Positions 1 to 7,193 of a stretch of DNA of 12,367 nucleotides are shown here, piece after piece. This DNA comes from Oscillospiraceae bacterium. GTDB lineage: Bacteria; Bacillota; Clostridia; Oscillospirales; Acutalibacteraceae. The notes beneath the pieces were generated by a model that searched no databases, was not told where the DNA came from, and saw nothing but the letters and a program-made list of their open reading frames with translations. The position numbers were made by a program, and so were the translations under genes. The DNA is taken from positions 3,116 to 15,482 of the forward strand of contig JAJXDX010000013.1 of assembly GCA_021640185.1 (NCBI GenBank). Reading direction: 5' to 3'. How positions within the stretch are numbered: the first letter of the stretch is position 1; every line of letters begins with the position of its first letter.

Positions 1-5
1 ACCGA

Positions 6-941
6 ATGGAGCAGCACAGTGCGGCGCTTTGCGCCGTGGCGGAGCGGGCGCGCGCGGCGGGCTGCGCCGTGGCTTTTGACGAGCCGATGGCGCGGCACAC
101 CACCATGCGCGTCGGCGGCGCGGCGGATCTGTTCGTCACCGCGCCGGACGCGGCCGGCGCGTGCGCGGTGCTGTCCGCGGGCAAAGCGGCGGGCGTGCCG
201 GTGACCTTGGTGGGCAACGGCTCCGACCTGATCGTGGGCGACCGCGGCATCCGCGGCGCGGTGCTGCGCTTGGCGGCGCAGCCGCCGGTGCTGCTGCCGG
301 ACGGCGTGCACGTGCGGTGCGATGCGGGGACCACGCTGTCGGCGCTGTGCGTGTTCGCGCGCGACCGGGGGCTCGCCGGGCTGGAGTTCGCCTACGGCAT
401 CCCCGGCACATTGGGCGGCGCGCTGTTCATGAACGCGGGCGCCTACGGCGGCGAGATCGCCGACGTCACCGAAACGGTGCAGGCCGTGACCTTCGGCGGC
501 GCGGCGCTGACCGTACCGGCGGCGGATATGGCCTTCGGCTACCGCCATTCGGCGGCACAGGGGCGCACGGGGGACGAGCGGCTGCTGTTCACCGCCGCCA
601 CACTGCGTCTGATGCCGGACGATCCGGCCGCCATCGCGGCGCGGATGGACGACTATATGCAGCGGCGGCGCGACAAGCAGCCGCTGGAATACCCCAGCGC
701 GGGCAGCTTTTTCCGGCGTCCGGCGGGACATTTCGCCGGTGCGCTGATCGAGCAGGCGGGCCTCAAGGGCTGCCGGATCGGCGGCGCGGCCGTCAGCGAG
801 AAGCACGCGGGCTTCGTGGTCAACCTCGGCGGCGCGACGGCCGCCGACATCACGGCGCTCAGCGCCCACGTGCGGGAGCGTGTGCTGGCGCACAGCGGCG
901 TGGAGCTGACGCCGGAGGTGCGCTTCATCGGCGAGTTTTAA
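6..941 (+). CDS. murB: UDP-N-acetylenolpyruvoylglucosamine reductase (MurB)
   Basis: MurB is the cytoplasmic FAD enzyme that reduces the enolpyruvyl group of UDP-GlcNAc with NADPH to give UDP-N-acetylmuramic acid, the second committed step of peptidoglycan synthesis. The 311-residue product has the family length. Visible motifs are MRVGGAADLF (34-43) and GNGSDLIVGD (70-79), which form the FAD-binding lobe; YGIPGTLGGALFMNAGAYGG (130-149), the flavin/pyrophosphate loop; GYRHS (178-182) with the conserved Arg180; SAGSFFRRP (231-239) with the proton-donor Ser234; and LTPEVRFIGEF at the C-terminus with the conserved Glu304. The compact form with GSFF and no large insertion suggests a type II MurB. 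The start lies 5 bases into the window, so its ribosome site and promoter are out of view. A GGAG 8 bases before the next gene's start indicates co-translation with rapZ. Identity is close to certain; the start is slightly less so. Confidence 0.96.
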   Translation: MEQHSAALCAVAERARAAGCAVAFDEPMARHTTMRVGGAADLFVTAPDAAGACAVLSAGKAAGVPVTLVGNGSDLIVGDRGIRGAVLRLAAQPPVLLPDGVHVRCDAGTTLSALCVFARDRGLAGLEFAYGIPGTLGGALFMNAGAYGGEIADVTETVQAVTFGGAALTVPAADMAFGYRHSAAQGRTGDERLLFTAATLRLMPDDPAAIAARMDDYMQRRRDKQPLEYPSAGSFFRRPAGHFAGALIEQAGLKGCRIGGAAVSEKHAGFVVNLGGATAADITALSAHVRERVLAHSGVELTPEVRFIGEF

Positions 942-962
942 CGAAAGGACGGAGAACGGGAC

Positions 963-1820
963 GTGCAGCTGATCATCGTGACCGGGATGTCCGGTGCAGG
1001 CAAATCGCAGGCGGTGCGCGCGCTGGAGGATATCGGGTTCTATTGCGTGGACAATATGCCGCCAAAGCTTCTGCAGACCTTTGCGGAGCTTTGCCGCCAA
1101 AGCGCGGAGCCGATCCGCCGCGTCGCCTTGGTGATGGACGTGCGCAGCGGCGCGATGTTCGCCGATCTGCGCCAGAGCCTTGCGGCGCTGGCACAGGCGG
1201 GGCAACCGTACCGCATCCTGTTCCTCGACTGTGCGGACGAAACGCTGTGCCACCGGTATAAAGAAACACGCCGCCGCCACCCGCTGGCCGGGGAGGGCGA
1301 CCGCGTCGAGGACGCGCTCCGGCGCGAGCGCGCGCTGCTCGCGCCGCCGGCGGAGCATGCGCAGCTGCGCGTGGACACCACGCTGCTGAGCACGGCGCAG
1401 CTCAAAAAGCAGATCGTCGAGTTCTTCTCCGACGAACCGGCCGATACCATGACCGTGCGGTGCGTGTCCTTCGGCTTCAAATACGGCACGCCGAGCGAGG
1501 CGGATATGCTCTTCGACGTGCGCTGCTTCCCGAACCCGTTCTACGTCCCGCAGCTGAAAACGAAAACGGGGCTGGATGAGGACGTGCGCCGCTACGTGCT
1601 GCAAAGCGACGATACGCTGCACTTTTTGGCCAACCTGTACGCGCTGCTCGACCAGCTGCTGCCGCTGTATATCAACGAGGGCAAAAGCCAGCTGGTGATC
1701 GCGATCGGCTGCACGGGGGGCAAGCACCGCTCCGTCACGATCGCCGAGGAATTGTCCCGTTATCTGCGGGACGGCGGCTATCGCGGTTTGACCGACCACC
1801 GCGACATCGATAAGACCTGA
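963..1820 (+). CDS. rapZ: RapZ/YvcJ family nucleotide-binding protein
   Basis: This is a 285-residue P-loop protein of the RapZ (YvcJ, YhbJ) family. In enterobacteria RapZ is an RNase E adaptor controlling GlmS through small RNAs; in Bacillus the homologue hydrolyses nucleotides and its role is less clear, so the exact function here is not settled. Visible signs are the Walker A GMSGAGKS (8-15), CVDNMPP (28-34), a Walker B-like ILFLDC (85-90), the basic TRRRHPL (102-108), and the C-terminal-domain signature GCTGGKHRSV (249-258), which is diagnostic for the family. The start is GTG at 963, chosen because GGAG (951-954) lies 8 bases upstream and because translation from there gives the canonical N-terminus just before the Walker A motif. 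It sits 21 bases after murB and 8 bases before whiA. The usual yvcK gene after rapZ is not present. Confidence 0.95.
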   Translation: MQLIIVTGMSGAGKSQAVRALEDIGFYCVDNMPPKLLQTFAELCRQSAEPIRRVALVMDVRSGAMFADLRQSLAALAQAGQPYRILFLDCADETLCHRYKETRRRHPLAGEGDRVEDALRRERALLAPPAEHAQLRVDTTLLSTAQLKKQIVEFFSDEPADTMTVRCVSFGFKYGTPSEADMLFDVRCFPNPFYVPQLKTKTGLDEDVRRYVLQSDDTLHFLANLYALLDQLLPLYINEGKSQLVIAIGCTGGKHRSVTIAEELSRYLRDGGYRGLTDHRDIDKT

Positions 1821-1828
1821 GGTGCGCC

Positions 1829-2737
1829 ATGTCATTCTCTTCCGAGGTAAAAAAAGAGCTGGCAGACGATCTGCCGGACAAGATCTGCTGCCGTGCGGCG
1901 GAATGCTACGGGATGCTGGAGTTCGGCCACGCCTTCGGCGCGGACGAGATCTCGCTGCAGACGGAGCAGCCCGCCGTGGCGGAACGCTACGCGTATCTGA
2001 CTGCCCGCATCTGTCAGGTGCCGCCGCCTGCCGCCGAGGAAGTTCGGCGGCGGGCGCTTTTGTACACGCGCGCCTTTCCGGATGCCGCTGTGCGGGCAAA
2101 GATCCTGGCCCGGTTCGGCCACGGTCCGCGGGAGGTGTCGCTGCGGCTCAACCGCGCGAACATCGAATGTGAGGGCTGCATCCGCGCATTGCTGCGCGGC
2201 GCGTTCCTCACCTGCGGCGCGGTGACGGATCCGTCGCGCGACTATCATCTGGAGTTCGCCGTCCCGCACTATAATCTGTCGCGCGACCTGCAGGCGCTGC
2301 TGGGCGAGGCGGGGTTCCCGGTGCGCTCGGTCGGCCGCGGCGGCGCGTACATCTTATATGTGAAAGAGAGCGAGCGGATCGAGGATCTGCTGACCTACCT
2401 CGGCGCGCCGCGCGCCTCGCTGGAGCTGATGAACGTCAAGATGATCAAAAGCATCCGCAACGAAACGAACCGCCGCTTCAATTGCGAGAACGCGAACATC
2501 GACAAGACCGTGGCCGCCGCCGGGGTGCAGACCGACGCGCTGCGCCGGATCGAGCGGCACGGCGGCCTGTCGCAGCTGCCGCCGCAGCTGCAGCAGCTGG
2601 CCGCCCTGCGCCTGCAGAACCCGGACATGACCCTGCGGGAGCTGGGCGAGGCGCTCGATCCCCCGCTGACGCGCAGCGGGGTCAATCACCGGCTGCAGCG
2701 GCTGCTGAAGATCGCCGAGGAACTGCCGGACGACTGA
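1829..2737 (+). CDS. whiA: DNA-binding protein WhiA
   Basis: WhiA is a DNA-binding protein. It regulates sporulation and division genes in Streptomyces, and influences cell division and chromosome segregation in Bacillus. The 302-residue protein has the family's two-part layout. Residues 1-200 form the N-terminal region related to the LAGLIDADG homing-endonuclease fold, including LLRGAFLTCGAVTDP (121-135), in which catalytic acidic residues are not evident, as is usual for WhiA. The C-terminal part carries the highly conserved stretch at 201-226 (MNVKMIKSIRNETNRR, then FNCENANIDK), and a helix-turn-helix lies at about 268-292 (TLRELGEALD to VNHRLQRL). The ATG at 1829 gives the canonical SFSSEVKKEL start. 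Its ribosome site (GAGGTG, 1819-1824) overlaps the rapZ stop codon, implying translational coupling. The family is often mislabelled as sporulation-specific. Confidence 0.96.
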   Translation: MSFSSEVKKELADDLPDKICCRAAECYGMLEFGHAFGADEISLQTEQPAVAERYAYLTARICQVPPPAAEEVRRRALLYTRAFPDAAVRAKILARFGHGPREVSLRLNRANIECEGCIRALLRGAFLTCGAVTDPSRDYHLEFAVPHYNLSRDLQALLGEAGFPVRSVGRGGAYILYVKESERIEDLLTYLGAPRASLELMNVKMIKSIRNETNRRFNCENANIDKTVAAAGVQTDALRRIERHGGLSQLPPQLQQLAALRLQNPDMTLRELGEALDPPLTRSGVNHRLQRLLKIAEELPDD

Positions 2738-2759
2738 ACACGGGGAAGGAGGAGCCGCC

Positions 2760-5700
2760 ATGACCGATCTCGTGCATCTGCACGTCCACAGCGAATACAG
2801 CCTGCTCGACGGGGCGTGCCGGCTGCCCGCCCTCGTCGCCCGCGCGAAGGCGCTGGGGCAGACGGCGCTGGCGATCACGGATCACGGCGTGCTGTACGGC
2901 GCGATCGATTTTTACCGCGAATGTGAAAAACAGGGCATCCGTCCGATCATCGGGTGCGAGGTGTACGTCGCGCCGCGCGGGCGCGGCGATAAGGTGCACG
3001 GCACGGACGACGGCTATACCCACCTCGTGCTGCTGTGCGAGAACGAAACGGGCTACCGTAACCTGCTGCAGCTGGTCAGCCGCGCATGGACGGAAGGGTT
3101 CTACAGCCGCCCGCGCGTCGACCGGGAGCTGCTCGCCCGCTATCACGACGGGCTGATCGCGCTGTCCGCCTGCTTGGCGGGCGAGATCCCGCGTCGCCTG
3201 CTGCGGCAGGACGAGGCCGGCGCGGAGGAGACCGCACGCTGGTATGCCGACACCTTCGGGCCGGAGCATTTTTATCTGGAGCTGCAGGATCACGGCATCG
3301 AGGAGCAAAAGGCCGTCAACGCCGGTCTGGTGCGCCTGGCGCAAAAAACGGGGCTGCCGCTGGTGTGCACCAACGACGTGCACTATCTGGAAAAGGATGA
3401 CGCGCAGATGCAGCGGGTGCTGTGCTGCATCCAGACCGGCACCACGCTCGACGAGCCGAGCGCGCTCGCCTTCCCGACCGAGGAGTTCTGGCTCAAGTCC
3501 GGCGACGAGATGGCGGCGCTGTTCCCGGCGCTGCCGCAGGCGGTGGAGAACACCGTCAAGATCGCGGAGCGCTGCCGCCTGACGATCCCGTTCGGCACGC
3601 TGCAGCTGCCGCGGTTCGATGCGCCGGGCGGCGACAGCGATGCGTATATGGCGCAGCTGTGCCGCGACGGGCTGCGCCGCCTGTACGGCGACGCGCCGGC
3701 TCCGGCCGTGACTGCGCGGCTGGAGCATGAGCTGGCCGTCGTGCGGCAGATGGGCTATGCCGATTACTTTTTGATCGTGGCGGAATACGTGGGCTACGCC
3801 AAGCAGAACGGCATCCCCGTCGGACCGGGGCGCGGCTCCGGCGCGGGCAGCCTGTGTGCGTACTGCATGGGCATCACGGCGGTCGACCCGATCAAATACG
3901 ATCTGCTGTTCGAACGCTTCCTCAACCCGGAGCGGGTAAGTATGCCGGACTTCGACGTGGATTTCTGCACCGAGGGGCGGCAACGCGTCATCGATCACGT
4001 CATCGCGCGCTACGGCGCGGATCACGTGGCGCAGATCGTCACGTTCGGCACGATGGCGGCGCGCGCGGCGGTGCGCGACGTGGCGCGGGCGATGGGCATC
4101 CCCTACGGTGCGGCGGACCGCGTGGCCAAAATGATCCCGCAGGCGCCGGAAATGACGCTCGACCGCGCGCTGTCCGGCGTGCCGAAATTGGCGGAGCTGG
4201 TGCGCACGGATCCGCAGGCCGCCCGCCTGATCGCGATGGCGAAAAAGGTCGAAGGGATGCCGCGCAACGCCTCCACCCACGCCGCCGGCGTCGTGATCGC
4301 GCCGCGCCCGGTCAGCGAGCTCGTGCCCCTGTGTATGAACCATGACGCCGTCGCCACCCAGTACCCGATGCACGATCTCGAGCTGCTCGGCGTGCTGAAA
4401 ATGGACTTCCTCGGCCTGCGCAACCTCACCGTCATCGCCGAGGCCGAGCGGCACATCCGCGAGAGCGAACCGGATTTTTCCGTCGACCGGATCGCCGAGG
4501 ACGATCCCGCCGTGTTCCGTATGCTGTCCGCCGGGCAGAGCGACGGCGTGTTCCAGCTGGAATCCGGCGGCATCAAGCGCGTGCTGATGCAGCTGTCCCC
4601 CAAACGGATGGAGGATCTGATCGCCGTGATCTCGCTCTATCGGCCGGGGCCGATGGACGCGATCCCGCGCTATATCCAAAACAGCCGCCATCCGGAGCGG
4701 GTGAGCTACGCCCACCCGCTGCTGGAGCCGATCCTGTCGGTCACCTACGGCTGCATCGTGTATCAGGAGCAGGTCATGCAGGTGCTGCAGGCGCTGGCGG
4801 GCTATTCGCTCGGGCGCGCCGACGTCGTGCGCCGCGCCATGGCCAAAAAGAAGCACGACGTGATGGAGCAGGAGCGTGCGGTGTTCATCCACGGCCTGAC
4901 CGACGAGGCGGGCGATGTCGTCGTCGACGGCTGCGTGCGCCGCGGCGTGCCGGAGCAGACCGCGAACGCCGTGTTCGACGAGATGGCGTCCTTCGCCTCG
5001 TATGCGTTCAACAAATCCCACGCGGCGGCCTATGCGCTGGTGTGCTACCGCACCGCGTACCTCAAATGCCACTATCCGCGCGAATATATGGCCGCGCTGC
5101 TGACCAGCGTGGTCGGCAGCAGCCGTCTGGTCACCTATATCCGCGAATGTGAGCGCATGGGTCTGCGCGTGCTGCCGCCCTCGGTGGGTGAGAGCGGTGC
5201 GGGCTTCTGCGCGGCGGGCGACCACCTGCGCTTCGGCCTGCTGGCCGTGCGCAACATCGGGCGCGGTTTTATCGACGCCCTCGTGCGGGAGCGGGAGAGC
5301 GGCGGGCCGTTCACCGGGTTCTATTCGTTCTGCAAGCGCATGATGGGGCAGCAGAACGCCGCCGGACAGCGGGAGTTCAACCGCCCCGGCCTCGACAGCC
5401 TGATCCGCTGCGGCGCGCTGGACGAATTGGGGCTCAACCGCCGGCAGATGCTGATGATCGCCGGGTCGGTCATGGACCGGCTGGAGGGCGAGAGCCGCAG
5501 CGTCGCCGAAGGGCAGGTCGGCTTCTTCGACGAGCACGAGGCATCCGGCGAGATGCCGTTCCCCGTCCCGGACATCGCGGAGTTCCCGTATGCAGAGCTG
5601 CTCGCCATGGAGAAAGAGGTCGCCGGGATGTACCTGACCGGGCATCCGCTGTCGCCGTATGCCGCGCATTACAAGGCCATGCGCGCCGATCGGCTGGACC

Positions 5701-6290
5701 GGATCCTCACCGCGTTGGAGGAAGGCGGCAGCGGCAGCTATGCCGACGGCTCGACCGTCCGGCTGATCTGTCTGGTCGGTGCGGTGCGCGAGCAGGTCAC
5801 CAAGACGAACACGCGCATGGCGATCGTGCAGCTGGAAGATCTGTACGGCGCGATCGAGGGCGTGGCCTTCGCCCGGCTGCTCGCGCAGCAGGACGGGCTG
5901 CTGCAGCCCGGCCGCGTGCTGCTGGTGCAGGGGCGGATCGACGTACGGGACGATAAGCCGCCGCAGCTGCTGCTCGAGCGGGTATCTCCCGTCCCGGAGC
6001 ATCCGCCCGCGCCCGCCGCGTCCCAAAGCCCGGCCGCGCCGAATGCGCCGGCCGCCGCTCCCACCAAGCCGCACACGCTGTTTTTGCGCCTGCCGGCGGA
6101 CACGGGCGAGGTCTATCGCCATGCCGAGCGGCTGCTGCGCGTGTTCGAAGGCCCCTGCCCGGTCGTGATCCGCTTTGCCGACAGCGGGCGGCTCGTCCGC
6201 GCGCCGCAGGTGCTGTGGGTCGACCCGCAGAGCATTTTGCTTGCCGAGTTGCGCCGTCTGCTCGGCGAGGAGAACGTCGTGCTGCGCTGA
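2760..6290 (+). CDS. dnaE: DNA polymerase III subunit alpha (DnaE)
   Basis: This is the catalytic alpha subunit of a bacterial replicative polymerase, 1176 residues, the normal length for a full DnaE1-type enzyme. Order of domains: an N-terminal PHP domain (about 1-210) with LHVHSEYSLLDGA; the palm with GPGRGSGAGS and PDFDVDF (396-402), giving catalytic Asp399 and Asp401; KMDFLGLRN with the third Asp549; fingers and the helix-hairpin-helix region (about 800-900); an OB fold (about 994-1075); a Pro/Ala-rich linker (about 1080-1103); and a C-terminal domain (1104-1176). All nine metal-ligand positions expected of an active PHP site seem present: H8, H10, D17, H42, E67, H88, C138, D206, H208. 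AAGGAGG (2746-2752) lies 7 bases before the ATG. It is 22 bases after whiA. Many Clostridia also carry PolC; whether this one does cannot be seen here. An extra eight residues (864-871) lie in the fingers/HhH border. Confidence 0.97.
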   Translation: MTDLVHLHVHSEYSLLDGACRLPALVARAKALGQTALAITDHGVLYGAIDFYRECEKQGIRPIIGCEVYVAPRGRGDKVHGTDDGYTHLVLLCENETGYRNLLQLVSRAWTEGFYSRPRVDRELLARYHDGLIALSACLAGEIPRRLLRQDEAGAEETARWYADTFGPEHFYLELQDHGIEEQKAVNAGLVRLAQKTGLPLVCTNDVHYLEKDDAQMQRVLCCIQTGTTLDEPSALAFPTEEFWLKSGDEMAALFPALPQAVENTVKIAERCRLTIPFGTLQLPRFDAPGGDSDAYMAQLCRDGLRRLYGDAPAPAVTARLEHELAVVRQMGYADYFLIVAEYVGYAKQNGIPVGPGRGSGAGSLCAYCMGITAVDPIKYDLLFERFLNPERVSMPDFDVDFCTEGRQRVIDHVIARYGADHVAQIVTFGTMAARAAVRDVARAMGIPYGAADRVAKMIPQAPEMTLDRALSGVPKLAELVRTDPQAARLIAMAKKVEGMPRNASTHAAGVVIAPRPVSELVPLCMNHDAVATQYPMHDLELLGVLKMDFLGLRNLTVIAEAERHIRESEPDFSVDRIAEDDPAVFRMLSAGQSDGVFQLESGGIKRVLMQLSPKRMEDLIAVISLYRPGPMDAIPRYIQNSRHPERVSYAHPLLEPILSVTYGCIVYQEQVMQVLQALAGYSLGRADVVRRAMAKKKHDVMEQERAVFIHGLTDEAGDVVVDGCVRRGVPEQTANAVFDEMASFASYAFNKSHAAAYALVCYRTAYLKCHYPREYMAALLTSVVGSSRLVTYIRECERMGLRVLPPSVGESGAGFCAAGDHLRFGLLAVRNIGRGFIDALVRERESGGPFTGFYSFCKRMMGQQNAAGQREFNRPGLDSLIRCGALDELGLNRRQMLMIAGSVMDRLEGESRSVAEGQVGFFDEHEASGEMPFPVPDIAEFPYAELLAMEKEVAGMYLTGHPLSPYAAHYKAMRADRLDRILTALEEGGSGSYADGSTVRLICLVGAVREQVTKTNTRMAIVQLEDLYGAIEGVAFARLLAQQDGLLQPGRVLLVQGRIDVRDDKPPQLLLERVSPVPEHPPAPAASQSPAAPNAPAAAPTKPHTLFLRLPADTGEVYRHAERLLRVFEGPCPVVIRFADSGRLVRAPQVLWVDPQSILLAELRRLLGEENVVLR

Positions 6291-6314
6291 CCGATAAAGG
6301 AAGGAAGAAAAACG

Positions 6315-6854
6315 ATGCTGACGTTTCGTCCCGGCACCGCCGCCGACATCCCGGCGGTGTGCCGCATCTATGATAAGATCTTGGCCCGCGAGGAGCGCGG
6401 GCCGGAAACGACCGGCTGGCGCCGAGGGATCTATCCCACGCGCGCAACGGCCGAGGCGATGCTCGCGGCGGGCGAACTGACCGTGTTGGAGAAGGACGGC
6501 GCGGTCGTCGCCGCCGCCCGTATCAACGGTGAGCAGGTCGACTGCTATGCCAAGGCCGCGTGGGAACACGCGGACGCGCCCGCCGACCGCGTGCTGGTGA
6601 TCCACACCCTCGTCGTCGACCCGGACGAGAAGGGGCAGGGGCTGGGCAGCAAGTTCATGGCCTATTACGAGGAATGTGCCCGTCAGCTCGGCCGCCCGTA
6701 CCTGCGGATCGACACCAACGTGAAGAACCTGCCCGCCCGGCGGCTGTATGCCCATCTCGGCTATCGCGAGGCGGGCGTCGTCCCCTGCACGTTCAACGGC
6801 CTGTCCCATATCGAACTGGTCTGTCTGGAAAAAACGCTGACGGATCTGCCGTAA
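6315..6854 (+). CDS. GNAT family N-acetyltransferase
   Basis: This 179-residue protein belongs to the GCN5-related N-acetyltransferase fold, which moves an acetyl group from acetyl-CoA to an amine; the substrate cannot be told. The N-terminus MLTFRPGTAADIPAVCRIYD is the typical first strand and helix. Motif A runs over about 95-115, with strand VIHTLVVDPDEKGQGLGS, where GQGLGS (107-112) binds the CoA pyrophosphate. Motif B NLPARRLYAHLGYREAG (138-154) is the usual helix plus LGF/Y-like strand. The C-terminal IELVCLEKTL completes the sheet. A purine-rich stretch (about 6296-6309) with AGGAAGG-like sequence precedes the ATG. It lies 24 bases after dnaE and is the last gene before the terminator at 6908, so it probably shares the upstream transcript, though a functional link to replication is not implied. 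Confidence 0.9.
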   Translation: MLTFRPGTAADIPAVCRIYDKILAREERGPETTGWRRGIYPTRATAEAMLAAGELTVLEKDGAVVAAARINGEQVDCYAKAAWEHADAPADRVLVIHTLVVDPDEKGQGLGSKFMAYYEECARQLGRPYLRIDTNVKNLPARRLYAHLGYREAGVVPCTFNGLSHIELVCLEKTLTDLP

Positions 6855-6876
6855 GCAGATAAATATGCGGAATATG

Positions 6877-6892
6877 CTGCATGATCATGCAG
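6877..6892. repeat. 16-bp perfect palindrome
   Basis: CTGCATGATCATGCAG reads the same on both strands. It lies 22 bases after the acetyltransferase stop and 15 bases before the terminator stem. It could be a regulator-binding site or a minor hairpin; no T tract follows, so it is not a terminator by itself. Two AATATGC heptamers lie just to its left, the second ending on its first base. Confidence 0.5.
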
Positions 6893-6907
6893 TCTTATAC
6901 AGTCTGT

Positions 6908-6942
6908 GCGGAGCCGATCGGTCAGATCGGCTCCGCTTTTTC
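6908..6942 (+). terminator. Rho-independent terminator after the dnaE/GNAT run
   Basis: A perfect 12-bp stem, GCGGAGCCGATC (6908-6919) with GATCGGCTCCGC (6925-6936), encloses a 5-base loop GGTCA and is followed by TTTTT (6937-6941). This is a textbook intrinsic terminator on the + strand. It ends the transcript carrying dnaE and the acetyltransferase and isolates the importer operon downstream. Confidence 0.93.
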
Positions 6943-7057
6943 TGCCGGTATACGCGTCTATATCGGCTGGATCCGTCTGTCCGTACAGAGGGTGATGTTA
7001 CCGATCGAGCGATCTGCCCAGATCCGTCGGCGAAAACTTATGCGTGTTCGTCGGAAA

Positions 7058-7086
7058 AATATGCAGAAAAGTGTTGACAATATGCA
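7058..7086 (+). promoter_or_regulatory. AATATGCA direct repeats around the -35 box
   Basis: AATATGCA occurs at 7058-7065 and again at 7079-7086, with starts 21 bases apart, which is close to two helical turns. The second copy overlaps the last base of the -35 box. The shorter AATATGC also occurs at 6862-6868 and 6871-6877. Such spacing is what a dimeric or cooperative regulator would need, but no known operator is recognised and chance cannot be excluded in this AT-rich stretch. Confidence 0.35.
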
Positions 7087-7102
7087 ATTCTGGGTGTATA
7101 CT
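7074..7102 (+). promoter_or_regulatory. Sigma-70/SigA-type promoter of the ABC importer operon
   Basis: The -35 box TTGACA (7074-7079) is a perfect match. After a spacer of exactly 17 bases comes TATACT (7097-7102), five of six bases of the -10 consensus. Transcription would begin near 7109, giving a leader of about 85 bases before the binding-protein ATG at 7194. This is the strongest promoter visible in the window, which suits an abundant binding protein. Confidence 0.85.
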
Positions 7103-7132
7103 TCTGTCATGCTCTTGAGAAACACCGAATGT

Positions 7133-7161
7133 GCCGTCCGCACCGCAAGCGGCGGGGCGGC
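7133..7161 (+). other. GC-rich hairpin in the importer operon leader
   Basis: GCCGTCC (7133-7139) pairs with GGGCGGC (7155-7161) through seven pairs including one G-U, enclosing 15 bases. It lies in the predicted 5' leader, ending 21 bases before the ribosome site. It resembles no riboswitch class I know; it may simply protect the 5' end of the mRNA. Confidence 0.35.
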
Positions 7162-7193
7162 ATGAACGAAAAGAAAGAAATGAGGAGAAGATC

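Larger units (their letters stand above)
6855..7193. other. Intergenic region between the dnaE run and the ABC importer operon
   Basis: A gap of 339 bases without a convincing gene, noticeably richer in A and T than the flanking genes. From left to right it holds a 16-bp perfect palindrome, an intrinsic terminator, a stretch of about 110 bases in which I see nothing definite, a pair of AATATGCA direct repeats, a near-consensus promoter, a short GC-rich leader hairpin and the ribosome site of the binding-protein gene (AGGAGA, 7183-7188). Open frames here lack ribosome sites and cross the terminator, so I do not call a gene. Confidence 0.8.

Noticed and set aside
161..1261. A 366-codon + strand frame across murB and rapZ
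   Set aside because: It is out of frame with two well-supported genes and has the Arg/Gly/Ala composition of a shadow frame.
1829..2430. A homing endonuclease or intein
   Set aside because: The LAGLIDADG-like fold here is the normal N-terminal part of WhiA; the protein has the full WhiA layout and length.
2682..6809. A 1375-codon open frame on the minus strand
   Set aside because: It lies entirely opposite whiA's end, dnaE and the acetyltransferase. It results from GC-rich codon bias, is repetitive in composition (rich in His, Arg, Gln, Ala), and has no motif or ribosome site.
6881..7165. Open frame of about 94 codons in the intergenic region
   Set aside because: It runs through the terminator and the promoter, has no ribosome site and shows no recognisable domain.
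7131..7193. N-terminal extension of the binding protein from an in-frame GTG at 7131
   Set aside because: It would place about 21 residues before a perfect signal peptide and ignores the AGGAGA site directly before the ATG at 7194.
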